Below are positions 1 through 7,608 of a DNA stretch of 25,060 bases, piece after piece (positions within the stretch are counted from its first letter, which is position 1; every line of letters starts with the position of its first letter). The notes below the pieces were generated by a model, which saw only the letters and a list, made by a program, of their open reading frames with translations, was not told the DNA's origin and did not search any database. Both the position numbers and the translations under genes were made by a program. Origin of the DNA: UBA7703 sp034926785 (GTDB taxonomy: Bacteria > Bacillota > Clostridia > Christensenellales > CAG-138); contig JAYFQU010000045.1 in assembly GCA_034926785.1 (NCBI GenBank), forward strand, positions 1 through 25,060, written 5' to 3'.

Positions 1-58
1 AATATGCGCTCACCGTGAATCTCGACGATTTTCGATAATGCAAGCCAATAGGGACAAC

Positions 59-82
59 GGGCGCGCCATTTCTGGCGCGCCC
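59..82. terminator. GC-rich hairpin beside repeat family B copy 1
   Basis: A perfect 10-bp stem (GGGCGCGCCA / TGGCGCGCCC) closes a TTTC loop. It lies directly against the left end of the 170-bp repeat at 83-252. There is no clear T-tract on either strand, so terminator activity is uncertain. It may terminate minus-strand transcription of the anti-sigma-like gene ending at 280, or a plus-strand gene outside the window. A partial echo (GGACGCCC, 253-260) follows the other end of the repeat, so this may be one half of a decayed hairpin duplication. Confidence 0.5.
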
Positions 83-252
83 CAGCCCATCGACAAAGCC
101 CTGCGGACTCTGCCGATGGGTTTTACTTTGGGTTAAAATGATGCGAATCGCGCCATTTTTTCACAAATTCGTCGAATGAATCGCCAAATTTGAAGGAACA
201 TGGGGGATTTTCGAAATCCCCTAAACCCCCTACTGGGTTTGTTGATGCTCTG
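83..252 (+). repeat. Family B repeat, copy 1 (170 bp, MITE-like)
   Basis: This non-coding 170-bp unit is about 93 percent identical, without gaps, to 16279-16448 (about 12 mismatches counted by eye). The ends form imperfect inverted repeats: the left end reads CAGCCCATCGACAAAGCCC, and the reverse complement of the right end reads CAGAGCATCAACAAACCCA. The left end also folds as an intrinsic-terminator-like hairpin (CCCATCG ... CGATGGG followed by TTTTA). An internal hairpin GGGGATTT-tcg-AAATCCCC lies near the right end. No transposase is encoded, so a non-autonomous mobile element is the simplest reading. A structured RNA or terminator module is the alternative. Confidence 0.8.
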
Positions 253-279
253 GGACGCCCTTTGTACGTGAGTTATGAT

Positions 280-1872
280 TTACCGATAGTCGTTCAGCTG
301 AATTGTGAGCGCGAATTCCTCCATGCGGTCTTCCTGCCAACCGGTATAACGGGTGTTTTCCTCGCCGCTACCCGGCAGGGTGATCACTGTTCCGGGTTCT
401 ATCTTTGTTGGCGGGATCGTCGGTTGAGCGCCGTTGCTCTCTGCGCCGGATATCTGCGTCGGATAAACGCAATACGGCACAAACGAGATGGTTTGATACG
501 AGTCCCACTGGCTGCGGGATAGGGTGGAGTTGGTGAACGTGATCGGCGAGGTCAGGAACGGATCATCTTTATTGTCTGTATCTGCGTTATATTTAGCACT
601 GATCGAGAGGAACGCGTGCCGAATCTCCTGTCCGTCGATATAGATTGCCAGACCGATGCCTCTCGTCTCACCGCCCTGAATCGCCGCGATGCGCTCGGCA
701 CGAGTCCAGCGCTCTGGAACGTCCATACGGAGGGTGATCTCCAGCCCGGTTGGGATGAAGTTGAGCTTGTCCACCGAGATGGTCACGCCGGACATGTCCA
801 TATCCTTCACATAGATAAGGGTTTGTGGCTGCCCGTCCTGCGTCACGCTTTCGCGGATGAACATGCGGTGCGTGCCGGAAAGTGAGACGGATTTCCCGCC
901 GGATTGCTCTGTGGTAACGGCGGCGTAGGCGTCCGCGTCGATGGTCACGCTGCCTAAATCGGCCTGAAACAGCGTGATTTTCGAATCGCTCTTGACATCA
1001 TAATAATACTGCTCAAATGTGAGCGCGGCCTCCACCTTGCCGGAAAGCGGCTTTGCCGTCGGTACGGCGGATTCCGGGATTGCGGTATAGGTAAAGCGCA
1101 CCTCGTGCGTCTTGAGATAGTCATACCAGACCGCGTCCGCATCCGCGCTGTCGTTGGGATTGACAAGATTGTCGTTCTCGTCGTAACCCATCTGCTCGAA
1201 ATTGTCGTGGATCAGCTGCTCCATCTCGTCGTCAAAATACGCGTTGAGCGAACCATAATACACCGTACCGTCCGCGAGGGTCAGCACCATGTTCCCCTCG
1301 GTAAACTCGTTTCCCTCGTGCATGGTGTCGCCGCCGGTGCGCGCGTCGAGCAGGAATTTGCCGGAGGTGCCCGTAAACCAGCCGGTGATATAGATCGTGT
1401 CCCCGGTGTAGGCGACCTCGTCCAGCCGGATGCCAAAGTTTTCCGCCATGCTTCTGGCCTCGTCGCTGCCGTAAACATTCGACAGTACGATTTCCCTGCC
1501 GTCGTCTCCTATCTTTTTGATGACGGAATCGAGGGCAGGCTCGCTGGCGCGCTTTTCGCTCGTTTGCCCCATATACTCGCCGGCGCTGAACCAACCGCTG
1601 ATCCAGTCGCTCACCGCCGCGCGTGCGGAAGGAACCGCCAGCACGGACACCGCGGCTATGAACAGCAGGCATGCCGCCGCGAGCAGGATGCGCCGGGCGA
1701 GGGCGCGCGCCCTGCGCTGTTTGCGCGTGCTGCGGGAGGTGCGCCGGCCGTTCGCCTTTGCCCGCCGCTGGAGCTGGCCACAAAAAGCGTCGATGCGCGC
1801 GGAGAATTCCGGCGTGGGGGAAACGCGGTTTTCATAGAGGAATCGATCGAGCGTGTTATCGTACGTTTGCAT
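280..1872 (-). CDS. Membrane-anchored anti-sigma-like protein (DUF4179-like), 530 aa
   Basis: Probable partner and regulator of the sigma factor encoded just upstream, whose last 17 bp it overlaps. I chose the ATG at 1872 because GAAAGGAGCT lies about 10 bases upstream; a longer in-frame extension to 1983 would run deep inside the sigma gene. The first ~40 residues are cytoplasmic and rich in Arg/Lys, followed by one transmembrane helix (about residues 55-80, ILLAAACLLFIAAVSVLAV). The remaining ~450 residues should be outside the cell. This layout matches anti-sigma-like proteins of Clostridia with a DUF4179-type segment after the helix. I see no zinc-binding HxxxCxxC anti-sigma motif. The long external part suggests sensing of an envelope signal; the signal is unknown. 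Anti-sigma function is inferred from pairing and topology. Confidence 0.75.
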   Translation of the reverse strand: MQTYDNTLDRFLYENRVSPTPEFSARIDAFCGQLQRRAKANGRRTSRSTRKQRRARALARRILLAAACLLFIAAVSVLAVPSARAAVSDWISGWFSAGEYMGQTSEKRASEPALDSVIKKIGDDGREIVLSNVYGSDEARSMAENFGIRLDEVAYTGDTIYITGWFTGTSGKFLLDARTGGDTMHEGNEFTEGNMVLTLADGTVYYGSLNAYFDDEMEQLIHDNFEQMGYDENDNLVNPNDSADADAVWYDYLKTHEVRFTYTAIPESAVPTAKPLSGKVEAALTFEQYYYDVKSDSKITLFQADLGSVTIDADAYAAVTTEQSGGKSVSLSGTHRMFIRESVTQDGQPQTLIYVKDMDMSGVTISVDKLNFIPTGLEITLRMDVPERWTRAERIAAIQGGETRGIGLAIYIDGQEIRHAFLSISAKYNADTDNKDDPFLTSPITFTNSTLSRSQWDSYQTISFVPYCVYPTQISGAESNGAQPTIPPTKIEPGTVITLPGSGEENTRYTGWQEDRMEEFALTIQLNDYR

Positions 1873-2365
1873 AGTCCGGCAGCTCCTTTCTGAGTTGTTC
1901 GCGGGCGCGGGCGAGTCGGGAATGCACCGTCCCCTCCGGCAGATCCAGAAGTCCGCAGATATCCTTGACGGAATAGCGCTCAAAGTAATAGAGCATCACG
2001 ATGAGCCGCGCGGACTCCGGTAGGGCGTTGACCGCCTGCTTGACGTCAATATGGTTCTGATCCTCCTCAGCCGAGGGGATGTTTTCGTCCAGCGGGAGGT
2101 TCGGTTTACGCCGCAGGAAGTTCTTGCTCTCGTTTTGAACGATTTGCACCAGCCAGCTTTTAAACTGCGCGCCATTCTTGAGGCTTCCGCGATGCTCCCA
2201 GGCTTTCATCAGCGCACCCTGCACGACATCGGCGCAGGCGTCGCCGTTGCCCAATATGGCATAGCTCGCCGCAAAGAGCAGCCGCTCCGTCTGCTTGACC
2301 GCCGCGGCAAAGCCATCCGCCGTGCGGATATCCGGCCTGGCCGCTTGCTGCATGTTGTGTTCCAT
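1856..2365 (-). CDS. ECF-type sigma-70 family RNA polymerase sigma factor, 169 aa
   Basis: Directs RNA polymerase to a dedicated promoter set. Region 2 spans roughly residues 20-85 (LLFAASYAILGNGDACADVVQGALMKAW, then FKSWLVQIVQNESKNFLRR). Region 4 spans roughly 105-160 (VNALPESARLIVMLYYFERYSVKDI ... LPEGTVHSRLARAREQLRK), a complete helix-turn-helix for the -35 element. The length is normal for the ECF group. ATG 2365 is preceded by AAAAGGAGGGCAA. It is translationally coupled to the downstream anti-sigma-like gene, which starts inside it. The 74-bp gap from the preceding pair allows its own promoter. It is a clear paralogue of the sigma factor at 4391-4900. Confidence 0.93.
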   Translation of the reverse strand: MEHNMQQAARPDIRTADGFAAAVKQTERLLFAASYAILGNGDACADVVQGALMKAWEHRGSLKNGAQFKSWLVQIVQNESKNFLRRKPNLPLDENIPSAEEDQNHIDVKQAVNALPESARLIVMLYYFERYSVKDICGLLDLPEGTVHSRLARAREQLRKELPDYANVR

Positions 2366-2389
2366 TTGCCCTCCTTTTAGCTGTGGCTC

Positions 2390-2402
2390 TGTCTATAAGA
2401 CA
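2390..2402 (-). promoter_or_regulatory. Palindrome TGTCT-ATA-AGACA ahead of the second sigma gene
   Basis: A 13-bp palindrome lies in the 74-bp gap between the two sigma/anti-sigma pairs, about 25 bases before the sigma ATG at 2365 and just upstream of its ribosome binding site. Its position suits a promoter -10 region or an operator controlling the 1856-2365 sigma gene. I cannot assign a regulator, and this may be part of an autoregulated promoter. Confidence 0.35.
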
Positions 2403-2439
2403 CAGCAGGGCGGGGAAATCTTCCGAATTCTTGACGGTA

Positions 2440-4416
2440 TTAGTTGATTATGCCGTATGCGTCCATAATCGGTCGCTTCCATTCCATATCGTCAACCATG
2501 TTTCTTGCGTCGCACCCTTGGAAGACGTCCTTTTGTATGGTCGCAGTATAGGTGAATGTCCCGATAAACTTGCGGGTTGCATCCGCACCGAGGTCGTAAA
2601 CCTCCCAACTGAAGTCAAGCGGGAAGGAATCCGGCATGTCGAGCATGCTCTTTGGTGCGCGATAGAAGTATTGATACCAGGCAAAACGATTCGCGTCGAG
2701 CCCATAGGTATCAACCCATTCCTCAATATTCGTTTTGAACGGTGGGTAAACCGTTGGATCGAGCGAGCGATAATAGGTGTCGTTCAGCGGCGCAACGAGC
2801 GTTTCGCCGTTGAGCGTGACGACCGGATCTATCTCCCAGGGCATGACTTCGCAGTCGATCACCGGAATGAAGGCATACAGAATGTAGGTTCGGCTGGCGG
2901 GGTAGTAGATGAGCCGCTCCAGCAGAACTGTCATGCCGCCTATGGTCTTCTCCTGATGGATGACATAGTCCCGCGCGTTGTTGCGGCCGTCTCCGATGAG
3001 CGCGGTTTGCTCCGCAATCCAGTTTTCCTTCTCGGTGTCATCCTTGGGAAGCGTGACTTTTCCGGTTGTTCGGTTCACGCGGAAGATCAGATCAATCGGG
3101 TAACAGGACTTGTATTCGACCAGCGCGTGCGTATCCCCATCATAGTGGTATCGTTCGCGTGTGAGATAGACGACGATCTCCTGCGGCATCTCCTGCGCCG
3201 AGCGATAGTAGGGAATCTTTAAAATACTGGAACTGATTCTGCTGGTGTATTCTCCGTCCGCGTTCGGTTCGGGTATCTTCTCCTCGCTCCAGCTCATATC
3301 CATGACCTCCGGCTCGATTTGGTAACCATTGAGATAGTATAGCTCGCGTTGAGGCTTGGTGTAGTCATATGACGGGTTATCCGCCGGCTTCCAACCCCGA
3401 TCTTCCGTGTAGCCGAGCAGCAGCGCGTCGTCGAGTATGGTTACGTCGTCGATGGTGATAGCGTCCTGCGTCAGGCCGACGGGGGTCAATTCCGTTGGCA
3501 GATTGCCGAGGTTTTCCAGCCGCGCGGCGTTGGTATTCGCCTGTGATTGCGTATAGCGTTCGATGGCCTTTTGCCGGATGGCCTCCGCCTGCGCGGCGGG
3601 GTATTCGTAGGCAAAGTCAATCGAAAACGTGCCGATCGTCCCCGTGCGCTGCCCGGTTGCGTCGCAGGAGTAGAGCGTGCCGGTGAGATTCATCTGCGAG
3701 TTTTGCGTGATGGGAACGGGGTTTTGCCGAATCATCAGACTGGATGTGCCGGGCGTGTCATTGCCCGGTTCGTTCCAGCCGGAAGCCGGTTCGGGAACGC
3801 CTTCGAAGTCCGGCTTGGAATAGACGGGAAATGCCTGCCCATCGATGGTCAGAACGAAGTTCTTTGCGTCAATGCCGATTTCACAGAACGAGTCAAACTG
3901 TGTGAGGCGTTCCTGCGCCGCGCGGTCATCCTCCAGCCAGGTGGGCGCAAAGCTCGTGATAAAGCCGATCTTGTCGCTCAACGCGGAGTATCGGATGATA
4001 TATTCCGCGCCGTCCACATCCTGAAACACTTCCATGGAATTGAGTTGAATGGTCGCGTCGCCAATGGTTGCGCTGCCGGTCAGCGGCGCGGTCAGCGAAT
4101 AGGCTTTCACATCAATGTCGGCATACGCCTCGGCTTCCTTAGAAACGACTGCGGCGGGTTTTTCGATGTTTTCCGTCGCGTTTTCAATCGCCCTCTGGGT
4201 GCTGCTCCAGTAGATGGCATATGCCGCGCAGGCGGAGAGCAGCAGTAGAACCGCCGCCATGACGATCATCAGCGCTTTGCGCTTTGCGGGGATCACTAAG
4301 CGCCGCTCCTGCCTTGGTTGGCGGGGCGTGTTGTGTTCCAACATCAGGTCTACCATGCGGTGCTTGAAGTCCGCGCTGGCATGGATGGCGCTATACGCGT
4401 GTTGATACTGTTCCAT
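2440..4416 (-). CDS. Membrane-anchored anti-sigma-like protein, 658 aa
   Basis: Probable partner of the sigma factor at 4391-4900, overlapping it by 26 bp. The ATG at 4416 follows GAAAGGAGACGGCT. A short cytoplasmic N-terminus (about residues 1-46) is followed by a single transmembrane helix (about 47-70, ALMIVMAAVLLLLSACAAYAIYW). The ~590-residue remainder is presumably extracytoplasmic and rich in Tyr and Asp, without catalytic motifs I recognise. Just after the helix is a segment similar in style to DUF4179 proteins (SLTAPLTGSATIGDATIQLNSMEV). The Cys in the helix is not a lipobox near the N-terminus. Its large outer domain differs from that of the paralogous partner at 280-1872, so the two pairs may sense different signals. 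The anti-sigma role is inferred from gene order and topology. Confidence 0.72.
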   Translation of the reverse strand: MEQYQHAYSAIHASADFKHRMVDLMLEHNTPRQPRQERRLVIPAKRKALMIVMAAVLLLLSACAAYAIYWSSTQRAIENATENIEKPAAVVSKEAEAYADIDVKAYSLTAPLTGSATIGDATIQLNSMEVFQDVDGAEYIIRYSALSDKIGFITSFAPTWLEDDRAAQERLTQFDSFCEIGIDAKNFVLTIDGQAFPVYSKPDFEGVPEPASGWNEPGNDTPGTSSLMIRQNPVPITQNSQMNLTGTLYSCDATGQRTGTIGTFSIDFAYEYPAAQAEAIRQKAIERYTQSQANTNAARLENLGNLPTELTPVGLTQDAITIDDVTILDDALLLGYTEDRGWKPADNPSYDYTKPQRELYYLNGYQIEPEVMDMSWSEEKIPEPNADGEYTSRISSSILKIPYYRSAQEMPQEIVVYLTRERYHYDGDTHALVEYKSCYPIDLIFRVNRTTGKVTLPKDDTEKENWIAEQTALIGDGRNNARDYVIHQEKTIGGMTVLLERLIYYPASRTYILYAFIPVIDCEVMPWEIDPVVTLNGETLVAPLNDTYYRSLDPTVYPPFKTNIEEWVDTYGLDANRFAWYQYFYRAPKSMLDMPDSFPLDFSWEVYDLGADATRKFIGTFTYTATIQKDVFQGCDARNMVDDMEWKRPIMDAYGIIN

Positions 4417-4900
4417 AGCCGTCTCCTTTCAGCAGCAGTTTGAGCTTTTTGCGCGCGCGAGAGAGGCGGGAGGTAATGGTTCCCGTCTGTTCGTCCAGCA
4501 GAGAAGCAATCTGCTGAACCGGTAATCCCTCAAAATAGTAGAGATAGACGATATAGCGATCCCGTTCCGGCAGCCGCCAGACCGCCTCCAGCACCTCGCC
4601 GTTTTCCTCCGTCTGGGCGGTGGCGATGTCGTCGTCCAGCGGGACGCTGGTGCGGCGGGATGCGGACTTATGATAGTCAAGGCAGAGGTTGACCGTGGTG
4701 CGGATGAGCCACGCGCGCTCATGCTCCGGTGAATGCAGGCGCGGCTGCCGCGTCATGAGCCGGAGGAAGGCCGCCTGCACAATATCCTCCGCCTCAGCCA
4801 TGCTTCGCACCCGATTGATCGCGATTCTCAGCAGCATATCGGAGTGGGTTTCGACAATCCGCGTGATGGTTTGCTCGCTTAGATAGATGGGTTGCTCCAT
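4391..4900 (-). CDS. ECF-type sigma-70 family RNA polymerase sigma factor, 169 aa
   Basis: First gene of the four-gene minus-strand cluster. Region 2 is visible at about residues 15-85 (THSDMLLRIAINRVRSMAEAEDIVQAAFLRLM, then RAWLIRTTVNLCLDYHKS). Region 4 is at about 105-160 (AVWRLPERDRYIVYLYYFEGLPVQQIASLLDEQTGTITSRLSRARKKLK). The ATG at 4900 has a strong GCGAAAGGAGGCGGCT site. It has the same length as the sigma factor at 1856-2365 and the same coupling to a downstream membrane protein, so the two pairs probably arose by duplication. A hairpin with CAGCAA/TTGCTG arms (about 4931-4950) lies in the presumed leader. I could not identify a convincing promoter for this gene. Confidence 0.93.
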   Translation of the reverse strand: MEQPIYLSEQTITRIVETHSDMLLRIAINRVRSMAEAEDIVQAAFLRLMTRQPRLHSPEHERAWLIRTTVNLCLDYHKSASRRTSVPLDDDIATAQTEENGEVLEAVWRLPERDRYIVYLYYFEGLPVQQIASLLDEQTGTITSRLSRARKKLKLLLKGDGYGTVSTRV

Positions 4901-5206
4901 AGCCGCCTCCTTTCGCTAAGAATACGATTCAGCAAGCAGATTTGCTGCACCTGAGAAAAATAGTTTAAAAACAGGTTGTTGACGGGTGGATCTGTTGTTG
5001 ATTGTATCAAAACGAGTTGGAACTGTCGATTAAGAAACGCAGAAAAGCGTGCGGGGGAATCGACAGGGGGGCCGCCTCGTTTGAAACCGCTTTTGACGAA
5101 CCGCGGATGGTTGCTAATCGTGTTACGTTCAACAACTTATGGATTTTTCATGACAGATCAAAATGGTGGCAAAACCATATAATTTGTTACGGGCGAGTTC
5201 TTTTGC
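4901..5206. other. Divergent intergenic region with a nested hairpin
   Basis: This stretch separates the sigma cluster (minus) from the two-component operon (plus) and holds no convincing gene. Its main feature is a perfect 9-bp inverted repeat, CTGTCGATT (5023-5031) with AATCGACAG (5058-5066). A second small stem sits inside it (ACGC 5037-5040 with GCGT 5047-5050). Short open frames across the region have no supporting ribosome binding sites. The promoter of the sigma cluster must lie here, but I cannot place it. Confidence 0.5.
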
Positions 5207-5260
5207 TTACAATCCGTTTACAATTTCATGAATACTCGTTTACAGCAGGCGTGATACAAT
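5207..5260 (+). promoter_or_regulatory. Response-regulator binding ladder and promoter of the two-component operon
   Basis: Four heptamers lie exactly 11 bp apart: TTACAAT (5207), TTACAAT (5218), TGAATAC (5229) and TTACAGC (5240). PhoB/OmpR-family regulators typically bind direct repeats with this heptamer-plus-4 spacing. A good -10 box, TACAAT, is at 5255-5260. No good -35 box lies 17 bp upstream; that position falls within the repeats, as in activator-dependent promoters. The regulator ATG is at 5290. A similar ladder lies at 7490-7529. Autoregulation by the encoded regulator is inferred. Confidence 0.65.
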
Positions 5261-5289
5261 GAGTTAATTTACGGGAGGAGTGTGTATCG

Positions 5290-5952
5290 ATGGCAAGAAA
5301 TCGCATTCTGGTGGTTGAGGACGATGAGAGCATCAATAAGGTAATCGTAAAGAACCTGACCGCGGCGGGATACGCCGTCTTGCCTTGTCTGGATGGCGAG
5401 CAGGCGGCAAAGACCATCTCACGGGATACGGATTTTGACTTAGCGCTGCTGGATGTCATGCTCCCGGGTATGGACGGCTTTGCGCTGTTGGGTGTTTTGC
5501 GGCATGCGGAGATTCCCGTGATTTTCCTCACGGCAAAAAACGACGTGGAGAGCAAGGTACGAGGACTGCGCGATGGCGCGGACGACTATATCGTCAAGCC
5601 GTTCGAGGTGCTGGAACTGCTCGTGCGCATCGAAAAGGTACTTGAGCGTACGGGGGAACTTCGACAGGTGCTGGAGGTTGGAACGCTGACCGTCAATTTG
5701 CTGGAGCGCTCCGTCCGCCAAAACGGGGAAGAGCTTTCGCTCAAGCCTATGGAATTTGACCTTTTGGTTATGCTCGCGAAAAACAAGAATATCGCGCTTT
5801 CGCGAGAACGGCTGTTGCACGGCGTTTGGGGCGTGGACTTTCAGGGGGAAACGCGGACGGTGGACGTGCATATCGCGCAGATTCGAAAGAAACTCGGACT
5901 GGAAGAGCAGATTAAGACCATCTCCAAGCTTGGTTACCGTCTGGAGGATTGA
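5290..5952 (+). CDS. OmpR/PhoB-family response regulator, 220 aa
   Basis: DNA-binding partner of the histidine kinase encoded 3 bp downstream. The N-terminal receiver domain (about residues 4-118) has the acidic pair (E10, D11, D12), the phospho-acceptor Asp55 in LALLDVMLPGMDG, the conserved Thr in FLTAK and the Lys in IVKPFE. The C-terminal winged-helix domain (about 128-220) includes LSLKPMEFDLLVMLAKN and the typical ending RTVDVHIAQIRKKLG ... ISKLGYRLED. Length is standard. The ATG is preceded by ACGGGAGGAGTGTGTATCG. It probably binds the 11-bp-phased repeats in front of its own gene and in front of the lipoprotein pair at 7609. Confidence 0.95.
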   Translation: MARNRILVVEDDESINKVIVKNLTAAGYAVLPCLDGEQAAKTISRDTDFDLALLDVMLPGMDGFALLGVLRHAEIPVIFLTAKNDVESKVRGLRDGADDYIVKPFEVLELLVRIEKVLERTGELRQVLEVGTLTVNLLERSVRQNGEELSLKPMEFDLLVMLAKNKNIALSRERLLHGVWGVDFQGETRTVDVHIAQIRKKLGLEEQIKTISKLGYRLED

Positions 5953-5955
5953 TCC

Positions 5956-7335
5956 ATGAAACTCTGGCTCAAGGTGTCGCTGATCGCGCTGATACTCGTG
6001 GTGTTTGCGACGGGGGCGTGTTCGCTCATCATGCTGATCCGCAGCGGGGAGAGCAACCTCGCGCTCTCGATTCAAAACGCGTTGACCAATCAGCAGGTGC
6101 GCGCCGCCTCCTGGTCCACGGCGATGTCCTCTGAGCTGGACAGCCAGTATACGGAGGTTGCCAAGAGGAGCCTTGCGCGCTACCTCATCGCCAAATTTGC
6201 GGAGGGGACCACCATTCTGCTCTCCGGTGCGGATACCATCTACAACAGCACGACGATAGACCCGACGGACTACCTGCCCATCACGGCGGATACGCAGCAA
6301 TATCGCGTGACTCAGATCGACGGGCGGTCCATTCTGCTCGCGGGGAGCCGGATGACCATTGATCAGACGAACTATGAACTCTACGTGGTAAGCGACATCA
6401 CATCGGTCTATTCCGATGTGGAGACGATGGCGTATCAATTTGCACTGGTCAACGCCTGCGTCATAGCGCTTGCGGGCGTGGTGCTGATTCTTCTGCTGCG
6501 CGCGGTGCTTCGCCCGATTCAAACCCTGCAAAAGAGCACGGCGTATCTTGCGGGCGGGGTGTATAACCAGAGAATCGAACTACGGCAGGAGGACGAGATC
6601 GGCGATCTTGCCGCGGATTTTAACCGTATGGCGGACGCGGTGGAGACGCATGTTTGCGCGCTCAAGGAGGAAGCGGAGCGACGAACAATGTTTATGTCCG
6701 CGCTCACACATGAGCTGAAAACGCCGATTACAGGCATCTCCGGGCATGCGCAGACGCTTCTTGGCACGAGGATGACCGAGGAGGAGCGTGAGGATGCGCT
6801 GCTGGGCATTAACAGCGAGTGCCTCCGTGTCGAGCGGCTGTCACAAAAGCTCATGCAGCTCATCGTGCTTCGGCAGGGGGGCGAACTAAAACGGACGCGA
6901 ACCTCCGTTGCCGTGCTGTTGGAGACGGTCCGCGCCGCCTCCGAAGAGCAGATTCGCCAACGTGGGCTGGTACTCGATGTGAAGAATGAGATGAATCAAT
7001 TGGAGATGGAGCAGGATTTGCTCGCCAGCCTGCTGCTCAACCTCATCGACAACGCTGGCAAGGCCTCCCGCCCGGGGAGCACGATAGAATTGCTTGCGCG
7101 CGGCAATGTAATTTCGGTGGCCGATCACGGGCAGGGCATGCCGAAGGAGGAGCTGGGAAAAATCACACAGCCGTTCTATATGATCGACCGTTCCCGCGCG
7201 AAAAAGGCGGGCGGAATCGGGCTTGGGCTCGCGCTGGCGGCGGAGATTGCGCGGCTGCATAGCGCGCGTTTGGAGTTTGAGAGCGAATGCGGCGTTGGCA
7301 CGACGGCAAAGGTGGTGTTTGATGATGTCGCATAG
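5956..7335 (+). CDS. Membrane sensor histidine kinase, 459 aa
   Basis: Autophosphorylates and transfers phosphate to the regulator encoded immediately upstream. In order: transmembrane helix (about residues 5-28), an extracytoplasmic sensor region of ~130 residues, a second helix (about 163-184), a HAMP linker (about 183-236, LRPIQTLQKSTAYLAGGVYN), then the HisKA dimerisation helix with His252 in SALTHELKTPITG. The ATPase domain follows, with N-box NLIDNAGKAS (Asn366), G1 VADHGQGMP and G2 GGIGLGLALA. All catalytic boxes look intact. GGAGGATTGATCC precedes the ATG. The signal is unknown; the following small membrane protein and the secreted lipoproteins are candidates for modulating it. Confidence 0.95.
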   Translation: MKLWLKVSLIALILVVFATGACSLIMLIRSGESNLALSIQNALTNQQVRAASWSTAMSSELDSQYTEVAKRSLARYLIAKFAEGTTILLSGADTIYNSTTIDPTDYLPITADTQQYRVTQIDGRSILLAGSRMTIDQTNYELYVVSDITSVYSDVETMAYQFALVNACVIALAGVVLILLLRAVLRPIQTLQKSTAYLAGGVYNQRIELRQEDEIGDLAADFNRMADAVETHVCALKEEAERRTMFMSALTHELKTPITGISGHAQTLLGTRMTEEEREDALLGINSECLRVERLSQKLMQLIVLRQGGELKRTRTSVAVLLETVRAASEEQIRQRGLVLDVKNEMNQLEMEQDLLASLLLNLIDNAGKASRPGSTIELLARGNVISVADHGQGMPKEELGKITQPFYMIDRSRAKKAGGIGLGLALAAEIARLHSARLEFESECGVGTTAKVVFDDVA

Positions 7336-7486
7336 GTCTACGCGCAAATCCAAATGGAATCTGCTCTATCTGGTGCTCGCCGCGCTGATTCTCTTCTCTG
7401 TGTTCGCGGTGCCAAAGATCGCCGTTTCGGTGATAGAGCGTTCGCGAGACGAGATTTTTACCATTTTGCCGCAGAATCAAGGATAG
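7322..7486 (+). CDS. Small single-pass membrane protein, 54 aa
   Basis: A short frame begins 14 bp inside the end of the histidine kinase gene (ATG 7322, or ATG 7325), as in translational coupling. AAAGGTGGTG lies just upstream. The product has a basic N-terminus (MSHRSTRKSKWN), one strongly hydrophobic helix (about residues 15-36, LLYLVLAALILFSVFAVPKIAVSV) and a short charged tail ending ILPQNQG. It is too small for most gene callers. I do not recognise a family. Its place between a kinase and its probable targets suggests a kinase accessory or modulator, which is inference only. A chance frame cannot be fully excluded. Confidence 0.6.
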   Translation: MMSHRSTRKSKWNLLYLVLAALILFSVFAVPKIAVSVIERSRDEIFTILPQNQG

Positions 7487-7489
7487 TTT

Positions 7490-7529
7490 TTAATTTAAAA
7501 TTACAATTCGTTTACCATGCGATGAGGAC
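7490..7529 (+). promoter_or_regulatory. Second response-regulator binding ladder, ahead of the lipoprotein pair
   Basis: Heptamers again lie at 11-bp steps: TTAATTT (7490), TTACAAT (7501), TTACCAT (7512) and TGAGGAC (7523). The core (7501-7518) closely matches 5207-5224 ahead of the response regulator (TTACAAT, N, CGTTTAC, N, AT), and both are followed by ATGA. The lipoprotein start is at 7609. I cannot place a good -10 box; TATCGT (7548) and TTATCT (7553) are weak candidates. The shared ladder suggests that the regulator controls the lipoprotein genes directly. Confidence 0.55.
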
Positions 7530-7608
7530 TTGATAAGGTTTTCCGACTATCGTTATCTCCAGAAAGCCGCAACCATAACTTGCGGAACCGGAAAGCGAGG
7601 GAAACAGG

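Noticed and set aside
190..522. Plus-strand frame of 110 codons starting inside family B copy 1
   Set aside because: It runs from the repeat into the antisense of the anti-sigma-like gene and has no ribosome binding site. It is a translation of repeat DNA.
2383..4248. Long plus-strand frames opposite the 658-aa membrane protein
   Set aside because: Antisense shadows in GC-rich coding DNA; the minus-strand gene has a start site, topology and a sigma partner.
5440..6531. 363-codon minus-strand frame across the response regulator and kinase
   Set aside because: It spans two well-supported genes on the other strand and shows no recognisable domain.
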